This document shows, one piece after another, positions 10,604 to 22,084 of a stretch of 64,000 nucleotides of DNA. The position numbers and the translations under genes are program-made. Each line of letters starts with the position of its first letter. The first letter of the stretch is position 1. The notes under the pieces were generated by a model that saw nothing but the letters and a program-made list of their open reading frames with translations, was not told the DNA's origin and made no database searches. Source of the DNA: Megaustenia siamemsis (lineage: Eukaryota; Mollusca; Gastropoda; Stylommatophora; Ariophantidae); contig JAVIAB010000092.1 in the NCBI GenBank assembly GCA_032433765.1, positions 107,326,396 to 107,390,395 on the forward strand. The letters run 5' to 3'.

Positions 10604-10634
10604 TATATTTTTTTTTTTTTTTTTGGGGGGGGGG
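10604..10634. repeat. Poly(T)-poly(G) junction
   Basis: A run of about 18 T is followed directly by about 11 G. Similar junctions, or the complement poly(C)-poly(A), recur at 12.10, 20.69, 44.17-44.22 and 50.82 kb. Confidence 0.9.
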
Positions 10635-10682
10635 GCGTTCGCCAGCTTTCAGCTCTGTCGAAGTTCCTAGAGCATAGGAATT

Positions 10683-11066
10683 GAATTTTACATAGCAACT
10701 GAATTTTACATAGGAATTGAATTTTACATAGGAATTAAATTTTACATAGCAACTGAATTTTACATAGGTATTGAGTTTTAGATAGGTACTGAATTTTACA
10801 TAGGTATTGAATTTTACATAGGAACTGAATTTTACATAGCAACTGAATTTTACATAGGAATTAAATTTTACATAGGAATTAAATTTTACATAGCAACTGA
10901 ATTTTACATAGGTATTGAGTTTTAGATAGGTACTGAATTTTACATAGGTATTGAATTTTACATAGGAACTGAATTTTACATAGCAACTGAATTTTACATA
11001 GGAATTAAATTTTACATAGCAACTGAATTTTACATAGGAACTGAATTTTACATAGGTACTGAATTT
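10683..11066. repeat. 18-bp minisatellite, about 21 units, with 8-unit higher-order repeat
   Basis: Unit GAATTTTACATAGCAACT with variants. The rare variant GAGTTTTAGATAGGTACT occurs at 10773 and 10917, exactly 144 bases (8 units) apart within matching neighbours, so a block of 8 units was duplicated. Confidence 0.95.
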
Positions 11067-11072
11067 TGCGGG

Positions 11073-11297
11073 TTAATACGTTTTTCCCCTGGCAGCTGTG
11101 TGCACAGGGGTCTCTTTCCGCACAGGCAGATAACTCCGTCTTCGGAGGTACTCAATATTTTTTTTGCGGTCGATTACGTAATTGGTGCAAAGAGAAATCA
11201 GAAATAAAAATCCCAACTGGTGCAGACGATATTTGAACTCACAACCTCTCTGTCTCGAGACCGGCGTCTTGCCTCGAGACCAACCATTCCCCATAAG
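11073..11297 (-). mobile_element. SINE-C, tRNA-derived
   Basis: On the minus strand GGTTGGTCTCGAGGC is followed by GAGACAGAGAGG and a B-box-like GAGTTCAAATATC, which resembles a tRNA with a long variable arm. A body with GTCTTCGGAGG follows. Only one clear copy is present, plus a weak relative at 22.2 kb. Assignment as a SINE rests on the tRNA-like head alone. Confidence 0.55.
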
Positions 11298-11574
11298 ATG
11301 ATTAATAACTGCAAAAAGACAGCAATCCTTCCTAAGCCATTAAAATTGATAAATAATAATTGCTGTTGCTTGTATATGATTTGAGAAAAGAATTATTCGT
11401 TACAGGACACTCTTTACATTTATCTGATTAGATTATTTTTGCTTTATGGTGTCTTTATTTTCCTATAACAAAAACATTAGCGCACTTTACAATATTTGGT
11501 TTTTCTTGGAACAGAAAGTTGTTAGGAAGTTACAAAATCTTGCGTTTCGAAACTTGTCAAGTTGTTCTTTTTCA

Positions 11575-11863
11575 ATGCGTGATTCTCATTTGTGATTCTA
11601 AAGAACAATGCGTGATTCTCATTTGTGATTCTAAAGAACAATGCGTAATTCTCGTTTGTGATTCTAAAGAACAATGCGTGATTCTCATGTGTGACTCGAA
11701 AGAACAATGCGTGATTCTAATGTGTGATTCTAAAGAACAATGCGTGATTCTAAAGAACGATGCGTGATTCTAATGTGTGATTCTAAAGAACAATGCGTGA
11801 TTCTCAAGTGTGATTCTAAAGAACAATGCGTGATTCTCAATTGTGACTCTAAAGAACAATGCG
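11575..11863. repeat. 33-bp minisatellite, about 8.7 units
   Basis: Period 33 is confirmed at 11581 and 11614. The core is TGCGTGATTCTCATTTGTG with AAAGAACAA. One unit is shortened near 11740. Open frames on both strands are artefacts of the multiple-of-3 period. Confidence 0.93.
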
Positions 11864-12691
11864 AATGGTCTATATAGTTGTCAGTTTTTGCTCACTGGTT
11901 CTGTTTAATACGATTAATTAGCAAGTTGTAAGAATAAATTATGCGCATATTAGTATGAAGCGAATTAAATTTTACAAATTGTTTAATGCATTATTTAAAA
12001 AAATATTACAATTATTAACTTTCTAGACTTATAATTATTACTTACCGTTTATTGAGAAACTAATCTTCGTTTTAATGTTTCCCTATTCTTGAGCCACACC
12101 CCCCCCCCCAATTCTTTTTTTTTTTTACCATCGGTTGCAAATCTTTATGCACTGATAAATCATATTTTACGTGGGTCAATGAAGTTACCAGTTTCTGCAA
12201 GGAGATGTGTAACATTTCAGAAAACTGACGTGCATAATTAATTGTTTGATAACGCCACGAGGCACGAAGATGACACGAATCATTAACTCTAAGACCGAGG
12301 AAGTTGGTCTAGAAGGGCAACTTGACTTTCTTGATTTTCTGGGTTTTGATGGAAAAACTTGAGTTTGTTCATTCTGGAGATACTGTAATACTACATCTTC
12401 TGTACCAACTGACCCCATCATTATGTGGGTTTCAACGATCTCATAGTCCATGGAGATTATGGGTTTTTTTTTTACTTAAATTGTTACCGGCGAGGCACTC
12501 TAAGAAGTGAAATAAGGTCTTGATCCACTTTGAGTCTATTATCCTGTTGCAAAGGGCCTCAGTTCGCCTAGTTTCTGCTTCCCACATTGTGTAGAAAGAG
12601 ATGTGTAAAATTGTCACACTGCTGTCGAGGGGTAGTCAAGTATTAAACGTCATCTTACTAGACCGTTGGGTGTGAGAGGGAGGTCGGTGCA
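11864..12691. other. No supported gene; poly(C)/poly(T) tracts
   Basis: Contains C-run then T-run near 12100-12127. A frame at 12185-12451 on the minus strand does not match any family that I recognise. Confidence 0.4.
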
Positions 12692-12978
12692 CTATCTTAC
12701 TGCTAGTAAAAAAAAAAGGGGGAAAGAGCCCCGTCACGTCAAGTGGTGTATAGGGAATATGGTGTTATTGACCATAAATTTTACAGACCTTCAGCACATG
12801 ATTTTTGGGGTAATGTGGTCGGTATTACGCCCGTGCCGCTTTACTTTCCCAGAAAAAAGTCCCATTTAGGGCTGGGTGAACCCGGAAGCCGTCGATTGGG
12901 ATCGAACCCTACCTCTTGTCCTTTGGAGTCCAGTTCACTAACCACTGAGCTATCGCGGGTCCTATCTTACTGCCAGTA
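12692..12978 (-). mobile_element. SINE-A copy 3 with 17-bp TSD
   Basis: A full SINE-A on the minus strand (12709-12961) lies between CTATCTTACTGCTAGTA (12692-12708) and the same sequence with one mismatch (12962-12978). The poly(A/T) end joins the left TSD. The TSD proves insertion by target-primed reverse transcription and defines the SINE ends. Confidence 0.95.
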
Positions 12979-13650
12979 CTTCCCCAATACAAATAGACCG
13001 TTATCCAGTTTTAGTTGAGTAGACTAGACAGTGTTGCACTTAAATCGAATCTCGATCACAGTATCCCCTAGCCTGGACACCAACCATGTTCACCATTTAG
13101 CAACATGGTAACCAAGTGTAAACAGCGGTTGCTAATAACAACTGACCGAAACAGATGGTCTTCTCATAAACATGCCTATTAAGGCAAACATTTGTGTTTA
13201 TTAATTAAATATCTAGAGTTGTAGTTAAATTAATGTTGTGTCTATTGATCTTCGATAAGATTTCGATAATGCTCACGAATATGAAGCTTTTGTGTCACTC
13301 CCGGACCTTGAAGTTAAGAGAGATGTTGCCTAAATTTGAAAAGAGCCACAGATACGGCCATCCCTATTACATAGGAATGTGCCCGTAAATCGATGACGTC
13401 AAAAGGTCCGGCTGAGGCGAGAAGGCTAGGCCGTGTTTACAATTTTAAGGGAAACACATGTGAAATATATCTTCATTTTTCGCCTCTTCTCCTTCATTTA
13501 TTTGTATTCTGAAACTGAACGCACTTTATCCTGGAAAGTCCGACAAGTGTTGTGTGGCACAAGGTAGATCAACTTGTGATGGTGAAGTTGATACAATTTC
13601 CATCGAAAATTTCCATCAATGGATTAAGTTTCCATCTCGTAAGATTAGAA
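12979..13650. other. No supported feature
   Basis: Unique-looking sequence. One TGACGTCA site lies near 13395. No gene seen. Confidence 0.45.
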
Positions 13651-13965
13651 TCATCATCATCGAGTGCCATCTCTGCAACAAAGGTTGGCTACCATTATGC
13701 TCTATCTCTTGCTTTGATGATGCAGGTTGTCATAGGCTGAGTTGTCCATCTTTTGATGTTACTCATCCTTGTTGGTCTTGGTCTGCCTCTTCCTCTTTTA
13801 CCTTGTATTTTCCCTTCCAATATTAATTTGTGTAGGCTGCTGTGTCTTTTAATATGACCCAAAAATCTCATTTGTCTTGTTTGAATTGTGTTTAGTAGTT
13901 CTCTTTTCATTTTTAGTTGTTTTAAGACTTCATCGTTTGTTTTCTTTTCTCTCCGTCCAAAGGTT
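13651..13965 (-). pseudogene. LINE-B 3' end
   Basis: The minus-strand frame contains TNDEVLK, RELLNTIQTRQMRFLGHIKR, LEGKIQGKRGRGRPRPTRM and TTQPMTTCIIKARD, ending at a (GATGATGATGA) tail. Matches the copies at 42.3-42.95 kb and 63.3-63.6 kb. 5'-truncated. Confidence 0.8.
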
Positions 13966-14939
13966 TAAAAGTTATATATTAGCTCCCAAACAAATAGTCC
14001 GTGGTAAGTGTTTATTATTTATAGAAAGACGTGATAAGCTTCCACAGTTTCACTGCTATAGATGGCTTCACATACACAATGTGACTAAACAATGAATATA
14101 TTCTACTTTATAAATTAAGTGTGGAGCTCAACAGAGTTCCAGCCATAGAACTCAATATTAAATGAGTTCAAGACCTCTCCTTCAGCGTGTGTCTTTCTTA
14201 AGACAGGTTTGATTCATGCAAAATTATTCCACAGCTTGTGTAATAATGAGAAATTCAAGAGGTAGTCTCAGCTAGTAGTTAGTTTCTTTTTCAATTTCAG
14301 ACATTGACAAAACTCTTTGGTAATCAATGAGCGACTGCAGTTAACGACAACTCATTATAGTTAGAGAGTAAAATGGAATAGTAGCAACACACGCAATAGT
14401 TTGCATCTATGGCCTATATAAAGCCTCCTGCTTTCTACAGATTCATAAGAAAATCAACGTCTGTGTGTCATACTTATCTCTTGATACAGGTAAATTTATG
14501 CAGGTTAGGAGCTAAATACGTCGTCAAGACTGCGAAAATATTTGAAATTCAAATAAATAAAAAATGTGTAAGGCTGCAGTAAACTACTCAACACGAAATC
14601 AGATTGGGATAGCCTCCAGTACAAAAGAATGTGCCACCACAGTACAGACGTTCACGACTACATCAATGTTTAGCAAATACACAGAGGTTATAGGGTTAAT
14701 ACCAAAGAAGATGGCAACATGTGATCTGCAGGCCCATTTGCTGCAGACCAGGGAATATGTGTAGTCTGCTGGATTCTAAGTACTGTCTTTCATTGCTGAT
14801 AATAATGCAGTCCACAGAAAGGTTTGCAAGGCGTGCTTCAGGAAAATAAAAGCTAGATCAACAGAACATTGCAAATCTGGAGCAAACTTTAACATAAAAG
14901 ATACTCTACCCATCTAGTTTGGAAAGGAAATAGGTTTCA
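13966..14939. other. No supported feature
   Basis: No family recognised. A 66-codon frame at 14564 has no supporting features. Confidence 0.45.
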
Positions 14940-16768
14940 CTGGCTTTAGGTGTGTTTAACAGTTATAATGTCACAACTCTACAACTAATGGGACACAATG
15001 ACACTGACTCTACATGTGTTTAACACTTGCAATGTGACAATTAGTTCTACAACTAATGGGACACAATGACACTGGCTCTAGATGTGTTTAACAGTTATAA
15101 TGTGACAGCTCTACAACTAATGGGACACAATGACACTGGCTCTAAATGTGTTTAACAATTATAATGTGACAGTTCTACAACTAATGGGACACAATAACAC
15201 TGGCTCTAGGTGTGTTTAACAGTTATAATGTGACAGGTCTACAACTAATGGGACACAATGACAATGGCTCTAGGTGTGTTTAACAGTTATAATGTGACAG
15301 TTCTACAACTAATGGGACACAATGACACTGGCTCTAAATGTGTTTAACAGTTATAATGTGACAGTTCTACAACTAATGGGGCACAATGACACTAGCTCTA
15401 GATGTGTTTAACAGTTATAATGTGGCAGTTCTAGAACTGATGGAACACAATGACACTGGCTCTAGGTATATTTAACAGTTATAATGTGACAGGTCTACAA
15501 CTAATGGGACACAATGACACTGGCTCTAGGTGTGTTAAACAGTTATAATGTGACAGGTCTACAACTAATGGGACACAATGACACTGGCTCTAGGTGTGTT
15601 TAACAGTTATAATGTGATAGTTCTACAACTAATTGGACACAATGACACTGGCTTTATGTGTGTTTAACAATTATAATGTGACAGCTCTACAACTAATGGG
15701 ACAGAATGACACTGGCTCTAGGTGTGTTTAACAGTTATAATGTGACAGTTCTACAACTAATGGGACACAATGACACTGGCTCTATGTGTGTTTAACAGTT
15801 ATAATGTGACAGGTCTACAACTAATGGGACACAATGACAATGGCTCTAGGTGTGTTTAACAGTTATAATGTGACAGTTCTACAACTAATGGGACACAATG
15901 ACACTGGCTCTAAATGTGTTTAACAGTTATAATGTGACAGTTCTACAACTAATGGGGCACAATGACACTAGCTCTAGATGTGTTTAACAGTTATAATGTG
16001 GCAGTTCTAGAACTGATGGGACATAATGACACTGGCTCTAGGTGTGTTTAACAGTTATAATGTGACAGCTCTACAACTAATGGGACACAATGACACTGGC
16101 TCTAGGTGTGTTTAACAGTTATAATGTGACAGCTCTACAACTAATGGGACAGAATGACACTGGCTCTAGGTGTGTTTAACAGTTATAATGTGACAGTTCT
16201 ACAACTAATGGGACACAATGACTCTGGCTCTATGTGTGTTTAACAGTTATAATGTGACAGTTCTACAACTAATGGGACACAATGACCTTGGCTCTAGGTG
16301 TGTTTAACACTTATAATGTGATAGTTCTACAACTAATGGGACACAATGACACTGGCTCTAGGTGTGTTTAACAGTTATAATGTGACAGCTCTACAACTAA
16401 TGGAACACAATGACACTGGCTCTAGGTGTGTTTAACAGTTATAATGTGACAGCTCTACAACTAATGGGACACAATGACACTGGCTCTAGGTGTGTTTAAC
16501 ACTTATAATGTGATAGTTCTACAACTAATGGGACATAATGACACTGGCTCTAGGTGTGTTTAACAGTTATAATGTGACAGCTCTACAACTAATGGGACAC
16601 AATGACACTGGCTCTAGGTGTGTTTAACAGTTATAATGTGACAGCTCTACAACTAATGGGACACAATGACACTGGCTCTAGGTGTGTTTAACAATTATAA
16701 TGTGACAGCTCTACAACTAATGGGACACAATGACACTGGCTCTAGGTGTGTTTAACAATTATAATGTG
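14940..16768. repeat. 64-bp minisatellite, about 28.6 units, with 9-unit higher-order repeat
   Basis: Period 64 is confirmed at 15072 and 15136. Private variants reappear at fixed distances: ACAATGGCTC at 15261 and 15837 (576 bases, 9 units) and ACACTTATAATG at 16307 and 16499 (192 bases, 3 units). Block duplication is therefore visible at two scales. Confidence 0.96.
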
Positions 16769-16933
16769 GCTTGTTTGAGTACAGCAGATTCTGCAAGCTG
16801 AGAAGATCAAGAAATTGTATTCTACCTTATGCAAATGTTCATCAAACCTGTTATGATGTTCATTCTTGAAGTGTCTACAATATTCAACACTGAATTTGAA
16901 CCTGATTTTGGAGATATAATAAATAGTAAGCAC

Positions 16934-17232
16934 ACTGTATTCATGGGAACCGCGATAGCTCAGTGGTAAGTGAACTGGACTTCAAAGGACAATAGCTTGG
17001 GTTCGATCCTGATCGACGGCTTCCGGGTTCACCCGGAAAATATAAATCATATAGACAGTTACCGTTTTTTTTCTGGGAAAGTAAAGCGAACGGGACGTAA
17101 TACCGATCATCTTATCCCAAAAAAATCATGTGACGAAGGTCTGTAAAAATTATGATCACTAACACCATATTCCCTATACGCTACGTGGCGTGACGGGGCT
17201 CTTTACTACTTTTTTTTTTCTACTGTATTAAT
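16934..17232 (+). mobile_element. SINE-A copy 4 with 11-bp TSD
   Basis: Plus-strand SINE-A from 16945 to the T-run at 17220, between ACTGTATTCAT (16934) and ACTGTATTAAT (17222). It has a somewhat divergent body with an extra ATATAAATCATATAGACAGT near 17040. The hairpin is present with a wobble pair (ACGCT-ACGT-GGCGT). Confidence 0.9.
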
Positions 17233-17258
17233 ACATTCTTTGTTCTTGCTTAATATAG

Positions 17259-17425
17259 AAGATTGTGAAATTATTGTTCAAGATTGGGCAGTAGATGTCC
17301 TTGTAGGTATCAATGGATTTCTTGCATTCAGAGTTTTTAAGAAACTGAAATGCTGTACCTGCTGTGAGGTTCCGCAGCAACAAGATAATGAGCCGGATCT
17401 TCCAACAGTTTCATGGCTCGACTAA
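17259..17425 (+). CDS. Candidate 3'-terminal exon, unrecognised protein
   Basis: After an AG acceptor (TTGTTCTTGCTTAATATAG) an open frame of about 55 codons runs to a TAA. It has no ATG, as expected for an internal or last exon. It includes DWAVDVLVGINGFLAF, a Cys cluster KKLKCCTCC, and ends PTVSWLD. The hydrophobic stretch next to basic and Cys residues would suit a membrane-proximal, possibly lipidated tail, but I do not recognise the family. The polypyrimidine tract is weak. It sits between a SINE and a LINE, so chance is possible. Confidence 0.28.
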
Positions 17426-17555
17426 GCATGTTTACTTACAGAGATGGTTTAAGGTAACCATCACAGCCATTGACAGTTCTGACTGGCAGCATATCTTGTT
17501 GTATAAATATTAATATGAGCAGATTATGTAATATGGTATAATAATTAAATAGTGT

Positions 17556-18110
17556 ATATTTATGTATTATCTAATCAGAATAGCTCAGGCCAAAATGGCA
17601 TTTCAGAAAATGGAAAATATCTTATGCAACAAATCTATGTCAATAAAAATGAGAAAGAGAGTCCATCGGTGCTATATAGAACCAATTCTGACCTATGGAA
17701 GCGAATCATGGACAGTAGACAAACAAATGAAAAGACGATTATAGGCTACAGAGATGGGATTTCTCAGAAGAATGTTGAAAGTTCCCTGGACAGCTAAAAA
17801 GACCAATGAGGAAGTTCTCAAAGAGGCCAACACAAAAAGGGAGCTCTTAAAAAACATCAGAAAGAAGCAATCAACATTTTTCGGGCACATCATGAGCAGA
17901 GGAAAGTTGGAATACTTGGTTACAACTGGCAAAATAAAAGGAAAGAGAGATCGCGGGCGACAGAGAGAGAAGATACTGGATAGCTTGGTGTCATGGCATG
18001 GAAAACAGTCAACAGCAGAACTGATACGATGCACTGTAGGTAGAAGATTGTGGAGGGACATGATCACCTACGCCAACCGGTATGGCACATGATGATGATG
18101 ATATTTATGT
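17556..18110 (+). pseudogene. LINE-A2, 5'-truncated insertion with 10-bp TSD
   Basis: The C-terminal half of the RT ORF: AQAKMAFQKMENILCNKSMS, CYIEPILTYGSESWTVDKQ, WTAKKTNEEVLKEANTK, STFFGHIMSRGKLEYLVTTG and LWRDMITYANRYGT, then TGATGATGATGAT. ATATTTATGT flanks both sides (17556-17565 and 18101-18110). One frame break is near 17740. Confidence 0.88.
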
Positions 18111-18135
18111 TCTAGGACATAGCATGTACAGATAG

Positions 18136-18163
18136 CCACACACACACACACACACACACACAA
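18136..18163. repeat. (CA)n microsatellite
   Basis: Fourteen CA units. Confidence 0.95.
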
Positions 18164-18254
18164 ACCAGAGAAAACAGACATTAAGCAGACAAACAGTCTG
18201 TCTTAATGCAATGAATTTCTCGTATTGACTGCTAGAAGTTTCAGACTGACCTCG

Positions 18255-18269
18255 TGACGTCATGAGTCA
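18255..18269. promoter_or_regulatory. Adjacent CRE and AP-1 type bZIP sites
   Basis: TGACGTCA is followed without a gap by TGAGTCA, the canonical CREB/ATF and AP-1 half-site arrangements. It lies 2 bases upstream of an ATG in a local CpG-rich patch. That it functions as a regulatory site is inference. Confidence 0.45.
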
Positions 18270-18271
18270 GT

Positions 18272-18418
18272 ATGGCGGCGCACGTCTGTGTCTGTAGACA
18301 GATGGCCTTGGCTACAGGGAGAACATTGGAAGCCTTGTCAACTCGAATAGTTGTATTTCTAAATCGTTTCACGCTGCCGGATTTGCTGAGGAAAAGACAA
18401 TTACTCGATATGCGCTGA
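18272..18418 (+). CDS. Small ORF (48 aa) in CpG-rich patch, unrecognised
   Basis: ATGGCGGCGCACG starts a frame of 48 codons ending TGA at 18416-18418. The protein starts MAAHVCVCRQMALATGRTLE and ends RKRQLLDMR. ATGGCGGC is a common context for genuine metazoan starts, and the CRE/AP-1 pair lies immediately upstream. There is no recognised domain. It could be a real small protein, the first exon of a gene whose other exons lie elsewhere, or chance. Confidence 0.3.
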   Translation: MAAHVCVCRQMALATGRTLEALSTRIVVFLNRFTLPDLLRKRQLLDMR

Positions 18419-19317
18419 TAATAGTCCGACGACTTACTTAGTTTCCATAAACAAACTGAACTAAAAGTTCCCAATTTTATCAATTTTCTTCATTTAGGTA
18501 GGACTAGAGCTCCTTAGTGTAGAGAGTATCATTTCATTGCAATCTTAATAAAACGTCTTGTCGTCGACTAGATGCAAAGATGGGTCAAACAAAGAGTGAA
18601 TTGGTTTCTAAGTTATTATAGTTTGCCATGTCAGTATTAACTTCTTGTCCATTGTGCCATAGACTGAAATTTTGAAAACCGATGTCGTAAACTGAGCTCC
18701 GAAATAATAATATCTCTGCCGGTGACAAGTGTTGTAATTAGCAGCAGTTGTCTCGCTTTAGCAACGGTGACCAATCTTCATGAAAGAGTACATTGGTCAC
18801 GTTACATTTAACCGTGTCTGATGACGTATAGTTAGTTGCCTGATTTTGTCCGGATGACAGAAGGTATCCATTGATCTGTTGTCGGTAAAACAGGTTTCGA
18901 TGGTTAGTTAATCCAAATTAATCCAGAATTTCGAGTATTTTTTTTGAAAACTGATGGACGTTAAACGATTTATTTGACTGGGATCACGTGACAATTGGCG
19001 GTTATTTATTTTGACAGCAGTTAGGGGTAGAAGTCGAGGTAGGTGCAGTTTACGAGGTCAATGAAGACAAAAGAACTAGCGAAGCAATCCTAAACATGTT
19101 AGTCCATCAGACTTACTAGACTAAAAGGAACAAAGAACAAAGTGTACACAGCATTTCGCTTTGAATAATAATAAGATGAGAGGGGCAAAAGAGGTGTATA
19201 AGTGTGATTGAGTAAAGTCTTCGCCGAAGTGTCAGTTTTATTGAATCAGAACAAAACCGGCTCATGTTGATGAAACTTGTATTGCATTCAAGTTATCTCC
19301 ACTTTCATGTATCTTAC
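18419..19317. other. No supported feature
   Basis: Unique-looking sequence following the candidate small ORF. No exon or repeat family could be supported. Confidence 0.45.
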
Positions 19318-19830
19318 AAAAACGATATTTCTTCTTCTTCCCTTCCTCATCTGCCTTTCAGCGTCGAGGGGAGATATAATTTGCGGTCTTTTGCTCGTCT
19401 GTTCGCCTCTGCTACTGTTATGTTTCCTAGTGCTTCTAAAATTCCATCGATCCATCTTTTACGTGGTCGACCTTGGATCTGGTGTTCTCACAGCGTTTGT
19501 TGAAGGCTCGTTGTGTTGTGTTTTGTTCTGTCTGCCTTGTCACGTGGCCAAATCATTTTATCTGTTGTTTCCTTATATATTCTATGGCGGGGGCTATTCC
19601 TAGCTTTTTTCTCAGTTCTTCATTTCTGATCTTATCTCTCAGACTGTTTCCTGTCATTCGTCTAACACATTTCATCCCTGTAGAGGTTATTTTTCTTATT
19701 GTCCTTGCATCTAGGGTTCAGGTCTGGCATTGGTAGCACAACGTTGGGATGAAGATTGTATTGTATAGTGCTCGTTTTACCTCCAGAGTTATTTCCTTGT
19801 TGGACAATTGTGGTGATAACTGTCCGAAGA
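19318..19830 (-). pseudogene. LINE-E, C-terminal part of RT ORF
   Basis: With frameshifts, the minus strand reads VKRALYNTIFIPTLCYQCQT, LRDKIRNEELRKKLGIAPAI, EYIRKQQIKWFGHVTRQTEQ, TQRAFNKRCEN and EANRRAKDRKLYLPSTLKGR. The IxWxGHxxR and Arg-rich segments are those of LINE ORF2 C-termini. The same end is seen at 35.26-35.58 kb and 51.25-51.31 kb. At least two frame breaks. Confidence 0.75.
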
Positions 19831-20496
19831 TTTGACAAACGATATTTGCGTGTATTTAATACAAAAGGTGCTTCCTTCCTTCCTTCCGGTGTACCCCTGA
19901 TTCTAGGTAACTCCAACATATAAATGCCACGGAATTGAAATGTCAATTAAATTAGAAGCGATGAACTAAGAAATCATAAATGAATGTCGCTGTATAATTT
20001 ATAAAGAAAAATTGGATGTATCTGTATTGTCGTGTGACAAGATAAAAATAGCCAAATGTAGTCCATAAAGCTTTTAACAAGAACAATGCAAACAACAGTT
20101 CGGGGGATCGTTCTCGATAAAGATGCATCGACAAAATGCTAAGATGATTCAAAAGCTTTACAGTAGAACAATTTTGCAGATTTTCTCTCCTCTGTCCTTT
20201 CAAAGACAAATAAGGAAAGAGAATAGATAAATGTACTCTTTTGATGAACCTAGAAAATGATGACAGTAAATCGCACTGACGATGAAAGTTGTCAACTTAA
20301 ATGCTGGTATCATCTCCCACTGTATTCATCCCAGTTCAAGTCTGACCCAGCACAGCTTCTAGAATGGTAACTTAAAAGAGTTGTAATTTGGCTTCAATCG
20401 ACGTCATGTTAGACTAGTTGTCTGACACATTAAGATGCGCCGGGTCGAAAGGCGCGGATAACCCAGAAATTGTATAAACATGAACATTACACTTAT
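19831..20496. other. No supported feature
   Basis: No family recognised. Frames are short. Confidence 0.45.
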
Positions 20497-20671
20497 ACGT
20501 TCTGTTTAAGCATAAATTGATGAGAAGAAGTGTTTTTTTTTTTTACGTTCTGTTTAAGCATAAATTGATGAGAACAAGTGTGTTTTTTTTTACGTTCTGT
20601 TTAAGCATAAATTGATGAGAAGAAGTGTTTTTTTTTTACGTTCTGTTTAAGCATACATTGATGAGAAGAAG
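20497..20671. repeat. 46-48-bp tandem repeat, 4 units with poly(T) spacer
   Basis: ACGTTCTGTTTAAGCAT starts at 20497, 20545, 20592 and 20638. Units differ mainly in the length of a T-run, which explains the 48/47/46 spacing. Confidence 0.93.
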
Positions 20672-20683
20672 TTGTTGTTGTTG

Positions 20684-20893
20684 TTTTTTTTTTTGGGGGG
20701 GGGGTGTGGGGGAGAGTTCAGAGAGAGAAAGAAATTTAGAAGAAAGAAAGAAATAAGCGAAGTGTAAGAAAAAATTGGATAAGAAAAAGAGGAGAAGGAA
20801 GAAATAAAGGAGAAGGGGAAAGATAAATATGAGGAGAAAGAAGATTGCGAAGAAGAAAATTTGAGGAGAAAAAGAAAGAAGAAAAAGAAATAC
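20684..20893. repeat. Poly(T)-poly(G) junction and long polypurine tract
   Basis: A T-run then a G-run (20686-20704) is followed by about 185 bases that are almost only A and G (for example AGAAGAAAGAAAG). Such tracts can form triplexes; no function is shown. Confidence 0.85.
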
Positions 20894-21287
20894 TTTCTCA
20901 ATTTTCTTTCTGTCTATCAATTGATCTCATCGAACTGAGCTGACACAAGAACTGTCCTCAGTTGTGACACATTTCCGGTGAACTTACACGCCAATCTTTA
21001 CTCTCGGGTCTAACGACCAGCCACACTCTGACACAGATCGAACTACAACGATTTCCAATAGCTGACATGACAGGCTAATGCATACAATTCTTATTTCGCA
21101 CTTTTCCCTGCATTGATGCAAATATTACATTTAGGGTGGAAAATGTTATTATATTCGTTCATTTGCAAGAACGCAGATCACCATATCAGTATAAAACAAA
21201 GAGAAAACGCGTTGTGTCATGGAGCAGGTACATTTATGGTATTTATCAGTTATGGTTATTTAATTGTAGCAGTGCAACTCATTATTA
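20894..21287. other. No supported feature
   Basis: No gene or recognised repeat. Confidence 0.45.
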
Positions 21288-21668
21288 TACAAAAATGTTG
21301 AGAATACAATGGACAGTTAAGAAGATTCATGAAAACGTTCTGAAAGAGGCCGATGCAAATAGAGAGCTAATTTCCAATATTAGGAAGAAACAATCATCAT
21401 TGTTAGGCCATGTAATGAGAAGGGAACATCCGGAATATATTGTGACAATTGGGAAAATTGAAGGACGAAGATGTAGAGGGAAGCAAAGAGAAAAGATACC
21501 ACACAGCTTAAGAGGAAGGCTTGGCAGAAGGTCAACAACAGAAATGCTAAATAACTGTCGAGATCGAAAGTTGTGAAGAAACATGATCACCTATGCCAGC
21601 AGGCATGGTACTAGATGATTATGATGATGATGATGATGGTGATAATGATGATGATGATGATGATGAGT
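21288..21668 (+). pseudogene. LINE-A1 3' end with expanded (ATG)n tail
   Basis: Reads MLRIQWTVKKIHENVLKEAD, SNIRKKQSSLLGHVMRREHP and GRRSTTEMLNNCRDRKL, then a stop where the family has Trp. An expanded, imperfect ATG/GAT repeat follows to 21668. 5'-truncated. Confidence 0.82.
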
Positions 21669-21802
21669 ACTGTTTACTTTACGCTTGGCATACAGTAATG
21701 GATACATTATTTACTGTTTTCTTCAGCTCTTCATCTTCTGCTGTATACTCCTCTCTGCATTGTCCATCTCGAACGGACGTTAAATGGGAGCATGCGTATT
21801 AG

Positions 21803-21925
21803 GTTATTGAGTTATTGAGTTATTGAGTTATTGAGTTATTGAGTTATTGAGTTATTGAGTTATTAGCGGGTCATCATCATTACTCACCGAACATGTCCAT
21901 AGGTGCTCATCTAACATGGCCTTGG
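21803..21925 (-). pseudogene. LINE-F 3' end with (CAATAACT)n tail
   Basis: The minus strand shows GAGCACCTATGGACATGTTC, AATGATGATGACC and then about seven CAATAACT units (plus-strand TTATTGAG, 21803-21864). It is the same end as at 3.95-4.02 kb. The octamer run is an expanded LINE tail. Confidence 0.72.
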
Positions 21926-22084
21926 CATCGACTAGTTATGGCCTTGGCATCGATCAGTTATGGCCTTGGCGGTGGCCAATTTTGCTCTACACTTTTTGAC
22001 TTTTAGCTGCCAAGGGTTCACACTGGAACCCGGTTTTCTTTATATTATCCGACAGGGCTAGGCATTTGATTTCACTACCCAAAG

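Noticed and set aside
12185..12451. 88-codon minus-strand ORF
   Set aside because: No start context, domain or splice evidence that I can support.
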